Shown here: piece by piece, positions 29,757-40,662 of the stretch
Layout: each line of letters opens with the position of its first letter
Numbering within the stretch: position 1 is the stretch's first letter
Assembly (NCBI RefSeq): GCF_900176255.2
Contig: NZ_FXEG02000002.1
Coordinates: 1,798,001 to 1,862,000, forward strand
Length of the DNA: 64,000 bases
Reading direction: 5' to 3'
DNA from: Mycobacterium ahvazicum
GTDB taxonomy: Bacteria; Actinomycetota; Actinomycetes; Mycobacteriales; Mycobacteriaceae
Position numbers and translations under genes: made by a program
Notes under the pieces: generated by a model
The model's database searches: none
What the model saw: the letters and a program-made list of their open reading frames with translations, nothing else
What the model was told of the DNA's origin: nothing

Positions 29757-29807
29757 AAAACTACGGACCGTAGTACGGCCCGAGGGTTTCGCCGAGACTG
29801 TAGTTTT
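29757..29807. promoter_or_regulatory. nested inverted repeats upstream of ctaA, candidate operator
   Basis: ACTACGG-A-CCGTAGT (29760-29774) is a perfect 15-bp dyad. AAAACTAC at 29757-29764 is also paired with GTAGTTTT at 29800-29807, so three ACTACRG half sites are present about 40-90 nt upstream of the ctaA ATG. ACTAC/GTAGT dyads recall sites of BlaI/CopY-type repressors; the assignment is a suggestion only. Confidence 0.5.
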
Positions 29808-29857
29808 GCAGGCCCATATCGGCGTGTTGTCTGCGTGATTACAGTGTCGCGAGATCC

Positions 29858-30643
29858 TCAGGTGAAGCGGAACCAGCGCAGCGCGCCCAGTGCGGCCACC
29901 GCGCCCCACACCGCCAGGACGACGACGCCGAACCAGTCGACCGACAGCGTCATCGCCTGCGACAGCGCCTCGGTCAGCGCACCGGACGGGGTGAGCCGGG
30001 CCGCCCATTTGACCGCGGCCGGGATCATGTTCGTCTCGAGGGTCAACGCGCCCAGTCCGGCGAAGACGAACCACATCAAGTTGGCGACCGCGAGGACGAT
30101 CTCGGCGCGCAGCGTGCCGCCGAGCAGCAGCCCGAGTGCCGTGAAGGCGGCAGTGCCCAGGGCGATGACCGCCGCGCCCAGCACCAGAGCCAGCGGTGCG
30201 GGTCGCCAGCCCAAGGCAAAACCGATGGCGCCCAAGATGATTGCCTGTAAGAACACGACGGTGATCACGGCCAGGGACTTGCCGGCGATGATGCCCCAGA
30301 CCGGAAGGGGCGTGGCCCCAAGCCGTTTCAAGGCCCCATATCTGCGGTCGAATGCGATCGCGATGGCCTGCCCGGTGAATGCCGTCGAAATCAAGGCCAG
30401 GGCCATGATGGCCGGCACGAACGTCGCGGCACGGTTGTGGCCGAATGAGCCGAACGGCAGCAGCGTCAGCCCGACCAACAGCGTGATCGGGATGAACATG
30501 GTCAGCAGTAGCTGTTCACCGTTGCGCAGCAACAGCTTCAGCTCCAGCCCGAACTGGGCGGCCAGCATTTTCGGCACGGCGCTGGGACGCGGATCGGGGG
30601 TGAAGGTGCCGGGGGGAAACGCCGGGGTGTTGGTGTCGGTCAC
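29858..30643 (-). CDS. ABC transporter permease (ABC-2 type)
   Basis: A 261-residue permease with GTG 30643 overlapping the ATPase stop as GTGA. About six hydrophobic helices are visible (LLLTMFIPITLLVGLTLLPF, IMALALISTAFTGQAIAIAF, FLQAIILGAIGFALGW and others), typical of ABC-2 exporters. Together with the upstream ATPase it forms an exporter, annotated as antibiotic-transport-like in M. tuberculosis (Rv1457c/Rv1458c). Next to ctaA it may serve heme or respiratory-chain assembly; the substrate is unknown. Confidence 0.88.
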   Translation of the reverse strand: MTDTNTPAFPPGTFTPDPRPSAVPKMLAAQFGLELKLLLRNGEQLLLTMFIPITLLVGLTLLPFGSFGHNRAATFVPAIMALALISTAFTGQAIAIAFDRRYGALKRLGATPLPVWGIIAGKSLAVITVVFLQAIILGAIGFALGWRPAPLALVLGAAVIALGTAAFTALGLLLGGTLRAEIVLAVANLMWFVFAGLGALTLETNMIPAAVKWAARLTPSGALTEALSQAMTLSVDWFGVVVLAVWGAVAALGALRWFRFT

Positions 30644-31590
30644 GATCGCAACTTCCTGCCGGTGAGCTCCAGGAACACATCTTCGAGGCTGCGTTGCTCG
30701 ACACGCAAATCGGTTGCCAGCACATCGATTTGGGCGCACCACGCCGTCACGGTCGCCAGCACCTGCGGGTCGACGGGGCCCTCGACCAGGTACTCGCCCG
30801 GGGTCACCTCGGTGGCCTTGTAATCCTCCGGCAGTGCGGAAGCCAAGAGCGACAAGTCAAGTCGTGGCGGTGCGGTGAACCGCACCTGGTCTTTCGCGCC
30901 GGAACGCATCAGTTCCGCGGGCGTGCCTTCCGCGACGGTCGACCCCCGGTCGATGATGACGATCCGGTCGGCGAGCTCCTCGGCCTCTTTGAGCTGGTGT
31001 GTGGTCAGCACCACCGTCACGCCGTCGCGGCGCAACGCGTCGATCAATTCCCACACCAGCAGCCGGGCATGCGCGTCCATCCCGGCGGTGGGCTCGTCGA
31101 GGAACACCAGTTCCGGACGCCCCACCAGCGCGCAGGCCAGCGCGAGCCGTTGCTGCTGCCCGCCCGAGAGCCGCCGGTAAGTGGTGCGGGCGGCATCGGT
31201 GAGGCCCAGGGTGGCCAGCAGCCACTGCGGGTCCAGCGGGTCGGCGGCGTAAGAGGCCACCAGGTCGAGCATTTCGCCGGCGCGGGCCGCCGGGTAGCCG
31301 CCGCCGCCCTGCAGCATCACCCCGATACGCGCGCGCAGCCTGGCGTTGTCGGCGACCGGGTCCAACCCCAGCACCTCGATCGTGCCGGCGTCCGGCCGTA
31401 CGAAGCCCTCGCACATCTCGACGGTCGTCGTCTTGCCGGCGCCGTTGGGCCCCAGCAGGGCCAGCACCTCCGCGGCGCGCACTTCGAGATCGAGATCAGC
31501 GACAGCGGTCGTCGAGCCGTAGTGCTTACTCACCCCACGCAGCCGCACCACTGTCTCGGGGGCTTCGGGGTCTAGGCGGCCCGAACTCAC
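30640..31590 (-). CDS. ABC transporter ATP-binding protein (DrrA-like)
   Basis: A 316-residue ATPase with Walker A LGPNGAGKTTT, signature LSGGQQQRLALA, Walker B ELVFLDEPTAGMD and switch histidine TTHQLKEAEELAD. The extra C-terminal 90 residues are typical of DrrA/CcmA-like exporter subunits. It pairs with the downstream permease (4-nt overlap). It starts within 4 nt of the mptB stop, so it may be cotranscribed with mptB. Confidence 0.92.
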   Translation of the reverse strand: MSSGRLDPEAPETVVRLRGVSKHYGSTTAVADLDLEVRAAEVLALLGPNGAGKTTTVEMCEGFVRPDAGTIEVLGLDPVADNARLRARIGVMLQGGGGYPAARAGEMLDLVASYAADPLDPQWLLATLGLTDAARTTYRRLSGGQQQRLALACALVGRPELVFLDEPTAGMDAHARLLVWELIDALRRDGVTVVLTTHQLKEAEELADRIVIIDRGSTVAEGTPAELMRSGAKDQVRFTAPPRLDLSLLASALPEDYKATEVTPGEYLVEGPVDPQVLATVTAWCAQIDVLATDLRVEQRSLEDVFLELTGRKLRS

Positions 31591-33299
31591 GTCGAGTCAG
31601 CGTAGGCGTCGGGCGCCGACTCGGATCGAGGGGTGGCCCGCGGGGTCTGGACGGTCACGGTGGGCTCGGCGCTGGGTGGTCCGTCGCCGTTGTCGGTGGA
31701 CGGGGACTGTAGCGGCCGCCACGGCAGCCGGGTGTAGGTCAGCGCGACCAGCACGGCCATCACTGCGGCGCTGGCCAGGGTGGCATCCAGGATCTGGAAC
31801 AGCGCGAAGCGATCGCCGTTGGCGGTCGGTCCGAAGATCCCGACGACGAGCGTGATCACGATGACCGTCTCGCGGAAGCCCGTGCGCGTCGCCCAGCAGG
31901 CCAGCGGAATGATCGCCCACAGCAGGTACCAGGGCTGCACGACGGGAAACAGCAGCACGCAGATGCCCAGCGCGACGCCCAGGCCGCCGATCGGGTGCAG
32001 CCGGCCGCGGAACACCGCGAACAGCAACCAGCTGACCAGCACCATGATGATCAGCACGCCGATAAAACGCGTCAGGGCCAGCACGGCGGTGGTGTGATCG
32101 CCCAGGCCCAGCAGAATCCCGACCTGCCCGGTGGCCAGAGCCAGCAGCGTGGGCGGCGACATCCAGCTGCGCACCACGTTGGCGGTCCCCAGCGTGAACA
32201 TCCAGCCGAATCCGAGCCCGCTGGCCCAGCCCACCAGGCCCATCACCGCCAGCGACAGCGACCCGATCCCGCCGCCGGCCAGCAGCAGCGCCCGCAGGTT
32301 GCCGCCCCAGCGGTGGGCCAGCGCCATCGTGACGAATCCCAGCCCCAACAGCGAGGGCAGCTTCACCTGCGAGGACAGCGTGATCAGGATGGAGCCGGCC
32401 AGCAGCATGCCCAGCGGCTCCCAGTCGGGGCCCAACCGGCGCCACGAGAGGGGCCGCAGCCGGGGCGCATCGATACCGCGCAGCGCGTATTCGGCGCCGA
32501 TTAGCATCAACCCGAGCATCAGCGCCTCGTTGTGGATGCCGGCGACCAGATGCATCAGCAACAGCGGATTGGCCACACCCAGCCACAGCGCGCTGACCTC
32601 GGCGACGCCGCAGCGCCGGGCCAGCCGCGGCACGGCCCACACGATCATCGCCACGCCGGCCAGCACCACCAACCGATGACAGAGCACCGCGGCGACGATG
32701 TTCTCGCCGGTCAGCGCGGAGATGCCGCGCCCGATCCACAGGAACAACGGTCCGTAGGGCGCCGGCGTCTCACGCCACACGCTGGGCACCGACAGGGTGA
32801 ACACATGGCCGAGACCCAGCCCGGACGCGGGACCGACCTTGTACGGGTCGAGGCCTTCCAGCGAGATCTGGCTCTGCGCCAGGTAGGAGTAGACGTCCTT
32901 GCTGTACATCGGCGGCGCGATCAGCAGCGGCAGCATCCACAGCACCAGGGTGCGATCCAGTTCGCCGCGTGACATCTGCCGCTTGCCCAGCGCGAATCGG
33001 CCCAGCATCAGCCAGGCCAGCGCCATCATGACCGCCCCGACCGTGGTCATCGTCAACGACACCGTTTGGATCCGGGACGGCAGGTTCAGCAGCCGCACCC
33101 CGAACGTGGGGTCCTGGACGACGGGACGCGCGCCGGCGCCCAGTGCGCCGATCCCCATCAGGACCGTTCCGGTGGCGCCGAACAGCCGGGTGCGCCGAAG
33201 TGCGGTGAGTTCGGTCTCATTGAGCGGTGAGCCCACGGGCTTCTCGTCGCCGTGCAACGCGGCGATCGACGAGCTCAGCGAGTGGTGGCGCTCTGCCAT
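31587..33299 (-). CDS. mptB: alpha-(1->6)-mannopyranosyltransferase MptB
   Basis: A 570-residue polytopic membrane protein (about 13 hydrophobic helices) starting at ATG 33299 (MAERHHSLSSSIAALHG). The first loop has SKDVYSYLAQ..., with conserved acidic and aromatic residues of GT-C polyprenol-phosphate-mannose-dependent transferases, and PYGPLFLWIGRG follows. It extends the mannan core of lipomannan in the periplasmic face of the membrane. It corresponds to Rv1459c and is divergent from sufR. The C-terminal tail is Thr/Pro-rich and probably disordered. Confidence 0.85.
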   Translation of the reverse strand: MAERHHSLSSSIAALHGDEKPVGSPLNETELTALRRTRLFGATGTVLMGIGALGAGARPVVQDPTFGVRLLNLPSRIQTVSLTMTTVGAVMMALAWLMLGRFALGKRQMSRGELDRTLVLWMLPLLIAPPMYSKDVYSYLAQSQISLEGLDPYKVGPASGLGLGHVFTLSVPSVWRETPAPYGPLFLWIGRGISALTGENIVAAVLCHRLVVLAGVAMIVWAVPRLARRCGVAEVSALWLGVANPLLLMHLVAGIHNEALMLGLMLIGAEYALRGIDAPRLRPLSWRRLGPDWEPLGMLLAGSILITLSSQVKLPSLLGLGFVTMALAHRWGGNLRALLLAGGGIGSLSLAVMGLVGWASGLGFGWMFTLGTANVVRSWMSPPTLLALATGQVGILLGLGDHTTAVLALTRFIGVLIIMVLVSWLLFAVFRGRLHPIGGLGVALGICVLLFPVVQPWYLLWAIIPLACWATRTGFRETVIVITLVVGIFGPTANGDRFALFQILDATLASAAVMAVLVALTYTRLPWRPLQSPSTDNGDGPPSAEPTVTVQTPRATPRSESAPDAYADST

Positions 33300-33406
33300 C
33301 AGTGCAGCGTAGCGGCATGCCGCGAGGCCGCCGCCCGATGCTTGCCGCGCGATCGGCACGACCCGCCACTGAGGGCAGCCTTGCTGGACCGTTTTCCGGA
33401 ATTGCG

Positions 33407-33423
33407 TCACACTGGTGTTGTGA
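33407..33423. promoter_or_regulatory. candidate SufR operator overlapping the sufR start codon
   Basis: TCACA-CTGGTGT-TGTGA is a perfect inverted repeat with 5-bp arms; it also contains ACACT-N5-TGTGA, the motif I recall being reported for mycobacterial SufR. The GTG start codon (33420) lies inside it, so SufR bound here would cover the start of its own operon. Confidence 0.65.
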
Positions 33424-34169
33424 AAATCCGGACTGCCGAGGAAGCCCAGGACGCCGGCGTCATGCCCGCAACCGGTGCCGCGGCTCCTACCGTCGTTCCG
33501 GATGGTCACACCCGCCGCGCCATCGTGCGGCTGCTGCTGGAATCCGGGTCGATCACCGTCAGCGAGATCTGTGACCGGCTGGGTCTGGCGGCCGCCGGCG
33601 TGCGGCGTCACCTGGACGCGCTGATCGACGCGGGCGATGCGGAATCGGCGGCCGCCGCGGCATGGCAGCAGGCCGGACGCGGGCGCCCCGCGAAGCGTTT
33701 CCGGTTGACGGCGGCGGGCCGGGCCAAGCTCGACCACTCCTACGACGACCTGGCGGTCGCGGCGATGCGCCAACTGCGCGAGATCGGCGGACAGGGTGCG
33801 CTGCAGACCTTCGCCCGGCGCCGTATCGACACGATCCTGGCCGGCGTCGAACCCGCGGACAGTGCCGACGACACTGACGTCGAGGCCGCCGCCCAACGGG
33901 TGGCCGGCGCGCTGACCAAGGCCGGCTACGTCGCCACCACGGCCCGGGTGGGCCCGCCGCTGCACGGCGTGCAGATCTGCCAGCATCACTGCCCGGTATC
34001 GCATGTCGCCGAGGAATTCCCGGAACTGTGCGAGGCCGAGCGCGAAGCCATGGCCGAAGTTCTCGGCACTCACGTGCAGCGGTTGGCGACGATCGTCAAC
34101 GGCGATTGCGCCTGTACCACCCATGTGCCGCTCGCACCGGTTGCGAGCAAGGCAGCAAGCAAGACCTAG
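33420..34169 (+). CDS. sufR: SUF operon repressor SufR
   Basis: A 249-residue regulator from GTG 33420. The N-terminal winged helix is [22 protein letters not shown] (residues about 42-63, given in part). The C-terminal cysteines in [19 protein letters not shown] and GDCACTTH are the expected ligands of its [4Fe-4S] cluster. It senses cluster status and represses the suf operon. The start has no Shine-Dalgarno, suggesting leaderless translation. It is divergent from mptB and 53 nt upstream of sufB. Confidence 0.93.
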   Translation: MKIRTAEEAQDAGVMPATGAAAPTVVPDGHTRRAIVRLLLESGSITVSEICDRLGLAAAGVRRHLDALIDAGDAESAAAAAWQQAGRGRPAKRFRLTAAGRAKLDHSYDDLAVAAMRQLREIGGQGALQTFARRRIDTILAGVEPADSADDTDVEAAAQRVAGALTKAGYVATTARVGPPLHGVQICQHHCPVSHVAEEFPELCEAEREAMAEVLGTHVQRLATIVNGDCACTTHVPLAPVASKAASKT

Positions 34170-34222
34170 CATCAAGCGGCGCCCAGCCCGCGCGCCGGCA
34201 CCAACACCAAAGGAGCGTCCGC

Positions 34223-35683
34223 ATGACACTCACGCCAGAGGCAACCACGCCGGTCACCGGAGCGCCTTCAGGGCCCCTGACCCAGGAGCAGACGATCGCA
34301 TCGCTGGGTAAGTACGGCTACGGCTGGTCGGACTCCGACGTCGCGGGCGCCAGCGCGCAGCGTGGGTTGTCCGAGGCGGTTGTCCGGGACATCTCGGCGA
34401 AGAAGAACGAGCCCGATTGGATGCTGCAGATCCGGCTGAAGGCGTTGCGCACGTTCGACAAGAAGCCGATGCCCAACTGGGGCTCGAACCTCGAGGGCAT
34501 CCACTTCGACAACATCAAGTACTTCGTGCGCTCCACCGAAAAGCAAGCCGCCACGTGGGACGACCTGCCCGCCGACATCAAGAACACCTACGACAAGCTC
34601 GGGATCCCCGAGGCGGAGAAGCAGCGCCTGGTGTCGGGCGTCGCGGCTCAGTACGAGTCCGAGGTGGTCTACCACCAGATTCGTGAGGATCTGGAAGCCC
34701 AGGGCGTCATCTTCCTGGACACCGACAGCGGTCTGCGGGAACACCCGGAGATCTTCAAGCAGTACTTCGGCAGCGTGATCCCGGCCGGTGACAACAAGTT
34801 CTCCGCGCTGAACACCGCTGTGTGGTCGGGTGGTTCGTTCATCTACGTGCCGCCCGGCGTGCACGTCGACATCCCGTTGCAGGCCTACTTCCGGATCAAC
34901 ACCGAGAACATGGGCCAGTTCGAGCGGACGCTGATTATCGTCGACGAGGGTGCCTACGTGCACTACGTCGAGGGCTGTACCGCGCCGATCTACAAGAGCG
35001 ACTCGCTGCACTCCGCGGTGGTCGAGATCATCGTGAAGCCCGGTGGCCGTTGCCGCTACACGACGATCCAGAACTGGTCGAACAACGTGTACAACCTGGT
35101 CACCAAGCGCGCCCGCGCCGAAGCCGGCGCCACGATGGAGTGGGTCGACGGCAACATCGGGTCGAAGGTGACGATGAAGTACCCGGCGGTCTGGATGACC
35201 GGCGAATACGCCAAAGGCGAGGTGCTCTCGGTGGCGTTCGCCGGCGAGGGGCAGCACCAGGACACCGGTGCCAAGATGCTGCACCTGGCACCCAACACGT
35301 CGAGCAACATCGTCTCCAAGTCGGTGGCTCGCGGCGGTGGCCGCGCGTCCTACCGCGGCCTGGTGCAGGTGAACAAGGGCGCCCACGGATCCCGCTCCAG
35401 CGTGAAATGCGATGCACTGCTTGTTGATACGGTCAGCCGCAGCGACACCTACCCGTACGTCGACATCCGTGAGGACGACGTGACGATGGGTCACGAGGCC
35501 ACCGTGTCCAAGGTCAGCGAGGACCAGCTCTTCTACCTGATGAGCCGCGGCATGACCGAGGACGAGGCGATGGCGATGGTGGTGCGCGGCTTCGTCGAGC
35601 CGATTGCCAAGGAACTGCCGATGGAGTACGCGCTGGAGCTCAACCGGCTGATCGAGCTGCAGATGGAAGGCGCGGTCGGTTAG
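34223..35683 (+). CDS. sufB: Fe-S cluster scaffold protein SufB (no intein)
   Basis: A 486-residue SufB from ATG 34223, with AAAGGAG a few nt upstream. The beta-helix core and SufB motifs are seen ([35 protein letters not shown]). The conserved Cys/Glu-rich core is complete. M. tuberculosis SufB is interrupted by an intein near the VEGC site; here the sequence passes through without insertion. It forms the SufBC2D scaffold for [4Fe-4S] assembly. It ends in TAGTG, overlapping sufD. Confidence 0.97.
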   Translation: MTLTPEATTPVTGAPSGPLTQEQTIASLGKYGYGWSDSDVAGASAQRGLSEAVVRDISAKKNEPDWMLQIRLKALRTFDKKPMPNWGSNLEGIHFDNIKYFVRSTEKQAATWDDLPADIKNTYDKLGIPEAEKQRLVSGVAAQYESEVVYHQIREDLEAQGVIFLDTDSGLREHPEIFKQYFGSVIPAGDNKFSALNTAVWSGGSFIYVPPGVHVDIPLQAYFRINTENMGQFERTLIIVDEGAYVHYVEGCTAPIYKSDSLHSAVVEIIVKPGGRCRYTTIQNWSNNVYNLVTKRARAEAGATMEWVDGNIGSKVTMKYPAVWMTGEYAKGEVLSVAFAGEGQHQDTGAKMLHLAPNTSSNIVSKSVARGGGRASYRGLVQVNKGAHGSRSSVKCDALLVDTVSRSDTYPYVDIREDDVTMGHEATVSKVSEDQLFYLMSRGMTEDEAMAMVVRGFVEPIAKELPMEYALELNRLIELQMEGAVG

Positions 35684-36866
35684 TGACGAACGTTTCTGAG
35701 GCGGTCGAGGGTTCGGCCCTGACTGCCGCCAACAAGGGGGAGCTGTTCGCGTCGTTCGACGTGGACGCCTTCGAGGTGCCCAGCGGCCGCGACGAGATCT
35801 GGCGGTTCACCCCGCTGCGTCGGTTGCGCGGCCTGCACGACGGCTCGGCCGTCGCCAGCGGCGCGGCGCAGATCAGTGTTGGCGAACAGCCCGGCGTACA
35901 GACCGAGACCGTGCGCCGCGGCGACGAGCGTCTCGGTCAGGGTGGCGTTCCCGCTGATCGTGTTGCGGCCCAAGCGTTCTCGTCGTTCAACTCCGCGACG
36001 GTGGTGACCGTCCCGCGTGACACCGAGGTTGCCAAGCCGATCGAAATCGCGATAACCGGGCCCGGCGAGGGCGCGGTCGCCTACGGGCATCTGCAGATCC
36101 GCGTCGAGGAACTCGCCCGCGCGATCTTCGTCATCGACCTGCGCGGCAGCGGGACCTACGCCGACAACGTCGAGATCGTCGTCGGCGACGCGGCAGCCGT
36201 CGGGGTGATCTGGATCGCCGACTGGGCCGACGACATGGTGCACGTCAGCGCGCATCACGCACGGCTGGGCAAGGATTCGGTGCTCGGCCATGTCAACGTG
36301 ACGCTCGGGGGTGATCTGGTGCGTACGTCGACGACGGTGCGGTTCACCGCATCCGGCGGCGACGCCCAGCTGCTCGGCACCTACTTCGCCGACGACGGCC
36401 AGCACTTCGAATCGCGGTTGCTCGTCGACCACGCGTACCCCAACTGCCGCTCGGATGTGTTGTATAAGGGCGCGCTGCAAGCGGATCCGGAATCCAGCCG
36501 TCCCGATGCACACACCGTCTGGGTGGGCGACGTGCTGATCCGCGCGGAGGCCACCGGTACGGACACCTTCGAGACCAACCGCAACCTGCTGCTCACCGAC
36601 GGCGCCCGCGCCGATTCGGTGCCCAACCTCGAAATCGAGACGGGCGAGATCGTCGGCGCCGGACACGCAAGTGCCACCGGAAGATTCGACGACGAGCAGG
36701 TGTTCTATTTACAAGCTCGCGGCATCCCGGAGGATCAGGCCCGCCGGCTGATCGTGCGTGGCTTCTTCGGCGAGATCATCCAGAAGATCGCCGTGCCCGC
36801 CGTGCGCGAACGGCTCACCGAGGCCATCGAACACGAACTTGAGTTAACCGAAGGAATCAAGAACTG

Positions 36867-36867
<1 letters not shown>
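35683..36867 (+). CDS. sufD: Fe-S cluster assembly protein SufD
   Basis: A 394-residue SufD with GTG start overlapping the sufB stop by one base. The C-terminal half shares the SufB/SufD beta-helix (GSGTYADNVEIVVGD..., HHARLGKDSVLGHVN) and the ending LIVRGFFGEIIQ. It pairs with SufB and SufC and is thought to support iron delivery. Its stop overlaps the sufC ATG by one base (TGATG), so expression is tightly coupled. Confidence 0.96.
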
Positions 36868-38899
<2,032 letters not shown>

Positions 38900-38902
38900 A
38901 CC

Positions 38903-39364
38903 GTGCGCATGGAGCAGATGTATCAGGACGTGATCCTGGATCACTACAAGCATCCGCAGCATCGCGGACTGCGCGAGCCGTTCGGCGCGCAGGTCTATCA
39001 CGTGAACCCGATCTGCGGCGACGAGGTCACGCTGCGGGTGACGTTGTCCGACGACGGCCAGACCGTCGCCGATGTTTCCTACGACGGACAAGGCTGTTCG
39101 ATCAGCCAGGCGGCCACCTCGGTGCTCACCCAGCAGGTGATCGGCCAGAGCGTGGGGGAGGCACTGAAGACCATCACCGCGTTCACCGAGATGGTCTCGT
39201 CGCGGGGAACCGTCGAGGGCGACGAGGATGTCCTCGGCGACGGCATCGCCTTCGCCGGAGTTGCCAAGTACCCGGCCCGGGTGAAATGTGCTCTGCTGGG
39301 GTGGATGGCTTGCAAAGACGCACTGGCCCAGGCCAGCCATTCTTTCGAGGAGGACCAACGATGA
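38903..39364 (+). CDS. sufU: zinc-dependent sulfur transfer protein SufU
   Basis: A 153-residue IscU-fold protein with GTG start. The three cysteines in NPICGDE, DGQGCSISQ and VKCALLGW, plus the aspartate in the first motif, are those binding zinc in SufU. It accepts sulfur from SufS and passes it to SufB. Its stop overlaps the sufT ATG by 4 nt. Confidence 0.95.
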   Translation: MRMEQMYQDVILDHYKHPQHRGLREPFGAQVYHVNPICGDEVTLRVTLSDDGQTVADVSYDGQGCSISQAATSVLTQQVIGQSVGEALKTITAFTEMVSSRGTVEGDEDVLGDGIAFAGVAKYPARVKCALLGWMACKDALAQASHSFEEDQR

Positions 39365-39708
39365 GCGAAACCACCGCACCCGACCAGGAATTCATCGCCG
39401 ACCTCGAGGAGGCGATGCGCGATGTCGTCGACCCCGAGCTCGGCATCAACGTCGTCGATCTGGGGCTGGTCTACGGCCTCAACGTCGAGGACGGCGACGA
39501 GGGAAAGGTCGCGACCATCGACATGACGCTGACGTCGGCGGCCTGCCCGCTGACCGATGTGATCGAGGACCAGTCGCGTAGCGCGCTGGTCGGCAGCGGT
39601 CTGGTCAACGACCTGCGGATCAACTGGGTGTGGAACCCGCCGTGGGGTCCGGACAAGATCACCGAGGACGGACGCGAGCAGCTGCGTGCCCTCGGCTTCA
39701 CCGTTTAG
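39361..39708 (+). CDS. sufT: Fe-S assembly factor SufT (MIP18/DUF59)
   Basis: A 115-residue DUF59 protein from ATG 39361 overlapping the sufU stop (ATGA). The core VVDPELGINVVDLGLVYGL and TSAACPLTDVI motif, with the conserved cysteine, are present. SufT proteins help load Fe-S clusters on targets such as aconitase (encoded at 48.9-51.8 kb here). Last gene of the suf operon; a convergent lipoprotein gene ends 7 nt away. Confidence 0.95.
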   Translation: MSETTAPDQEFIADLEEAMRDVVDPELGINVVDLGLVYGLNVEDGDEGKVATIDMTLTSAACPLTDVIEDQSRSALVGSGLVNDLRINWVWNPPWGPDKITEDGREQLRALGFTV

Positions 39709-39715
39709 CCGCCGC

Positions 39716-40471
39716 TCAACCGCGGTGGCCTGCGGGCTTTCTGCCCGGGCATTTGCCGTCGTGGGCGGGGCGCAGGTCGATGGTCGTCGCTTGTAGCGTG
39801 CCACTGCCGTCTTGATTGCCTTGCGCGGTCATGCATTTGCCTTGCGCGATGGCCTGAGTGTCGGCACCGGCCTGCTTGGTGTACCGCGTTTGGTCCGTGA
39901 CCGTTACCGGGGTCTGCGAACCGGCACCGGTGACGGTGATCGTGTTACCCGCGACGGACGCCACGGTACCCCGCACCGCCGGGTGCTTGTCCCCAGCGCC
40001 CGGCGGGGGAGTTGTCGAGCCGCCGGGGGCGTTGCCCGACGGGCATTTCCCGTCGACGGCGGAGCTCACCCGCACGGACGCCGCGGTGAGCGGTTGATCG
40101 GGCTGGGAGTCCCGTTGCGCGGGACGCACGACCACGCAGCTTCCGGCCGTGACGTCACGCAGCGCCGCCGCGGTGACCTCGGTGACCTTGGTCGACGTCG
40201 TGAAAGCCACTGCGGCATTGCCCTTTTCCCCGGTGACCTGAGCGGTGTTTCCCGACACCGATGCGATCAGGCCACGCACCCGGGCCTGGCCGGCGGCCGG
40301 CGGCGGGGCAGACGTCGTCGCCGGTGAGGAAGCACTACTCGTGGTGCCCGGCGACGAGGACGGGCCGGCCGGGTGCGACGAACCACACGCCACGGCGGAT
40401 GCCGCGGTGACGCCGGTGACCGCGAGCAACGCGAACCGGGCGAACCGAGACTGATGAGAGCTGGCAGGCAT
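39716..40471 (-). CDS. lipoprotein with two DUF5666-like domains
   Basis: A 251-residue lipoprotein from ATG 40471 (GGAG upstream). The signal peptide ends in lipobox AVAC (Cys about residue 28), followed by a Ser/Pro/Thr linker. Two similar domains follow: VRGLIASVSGNTAQVTG and VRGTVASVAGNTITVTG, each with the DUF5666 beta-rich pattern, separated by a Gly/Thr/Pro linker. Function unknown; it is probably anchored on the outer face of the plasma membrane. It is divergent from the MscS gene. Confidence 0.75.
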   Translation of the reverse strand: MPASSHQSRFARFALLAVTGVTAASAVACGSSHPAGPSSSPGTTSSASSPATTSAPPPAAGQARVRGLIASVSGNTAQVTGEKGNAAVAFTTSTKVTEVTAAALRDVTAGSCVVVRPAQRDSQPDQPLTAASVRVSSAVDGKCPSGNAPGGSTTPPPGAGDKHPAVRGTVASVAGNTITVTGAGSQTPVTVTDQTRYTKQAGADTQAIAQGKCMTAQGNQDGSGTLQATTIDLRPAHDGKCPGRKPAGHRG

Positions 40472-40662
40472 CAACGTTTCTCCAATCGTGGTGTTGGTCC
40501 CAACGTTTACCGGATCCAGCTGTGCCGGACCTGTGTGAAAATCCCAGCGGCCGGCTGTGACTTCAATCTCAGTGCCAAATACCTTCTCGTATCGGTTTTT
40601 TGGCGGCGTGTTAGGGGAAGGCGTACTGGATCGTTTCCCCAATCTCAGGAGCACACTTTTTG

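Noticed and set aside
34028..34222. Longer SufB start giving 551 residues
   Set aside because: Leader is out-of-frame sufR sequence; ATG 34223 has AAAGGAG and starts at the conserved N-terminus.
33300..34229. Upstream extension of mptB to give 880 residues
   Set aside because: The extension is antisense to sufR and lacks membrane segments; ATG 33299 gives the family's usual length.
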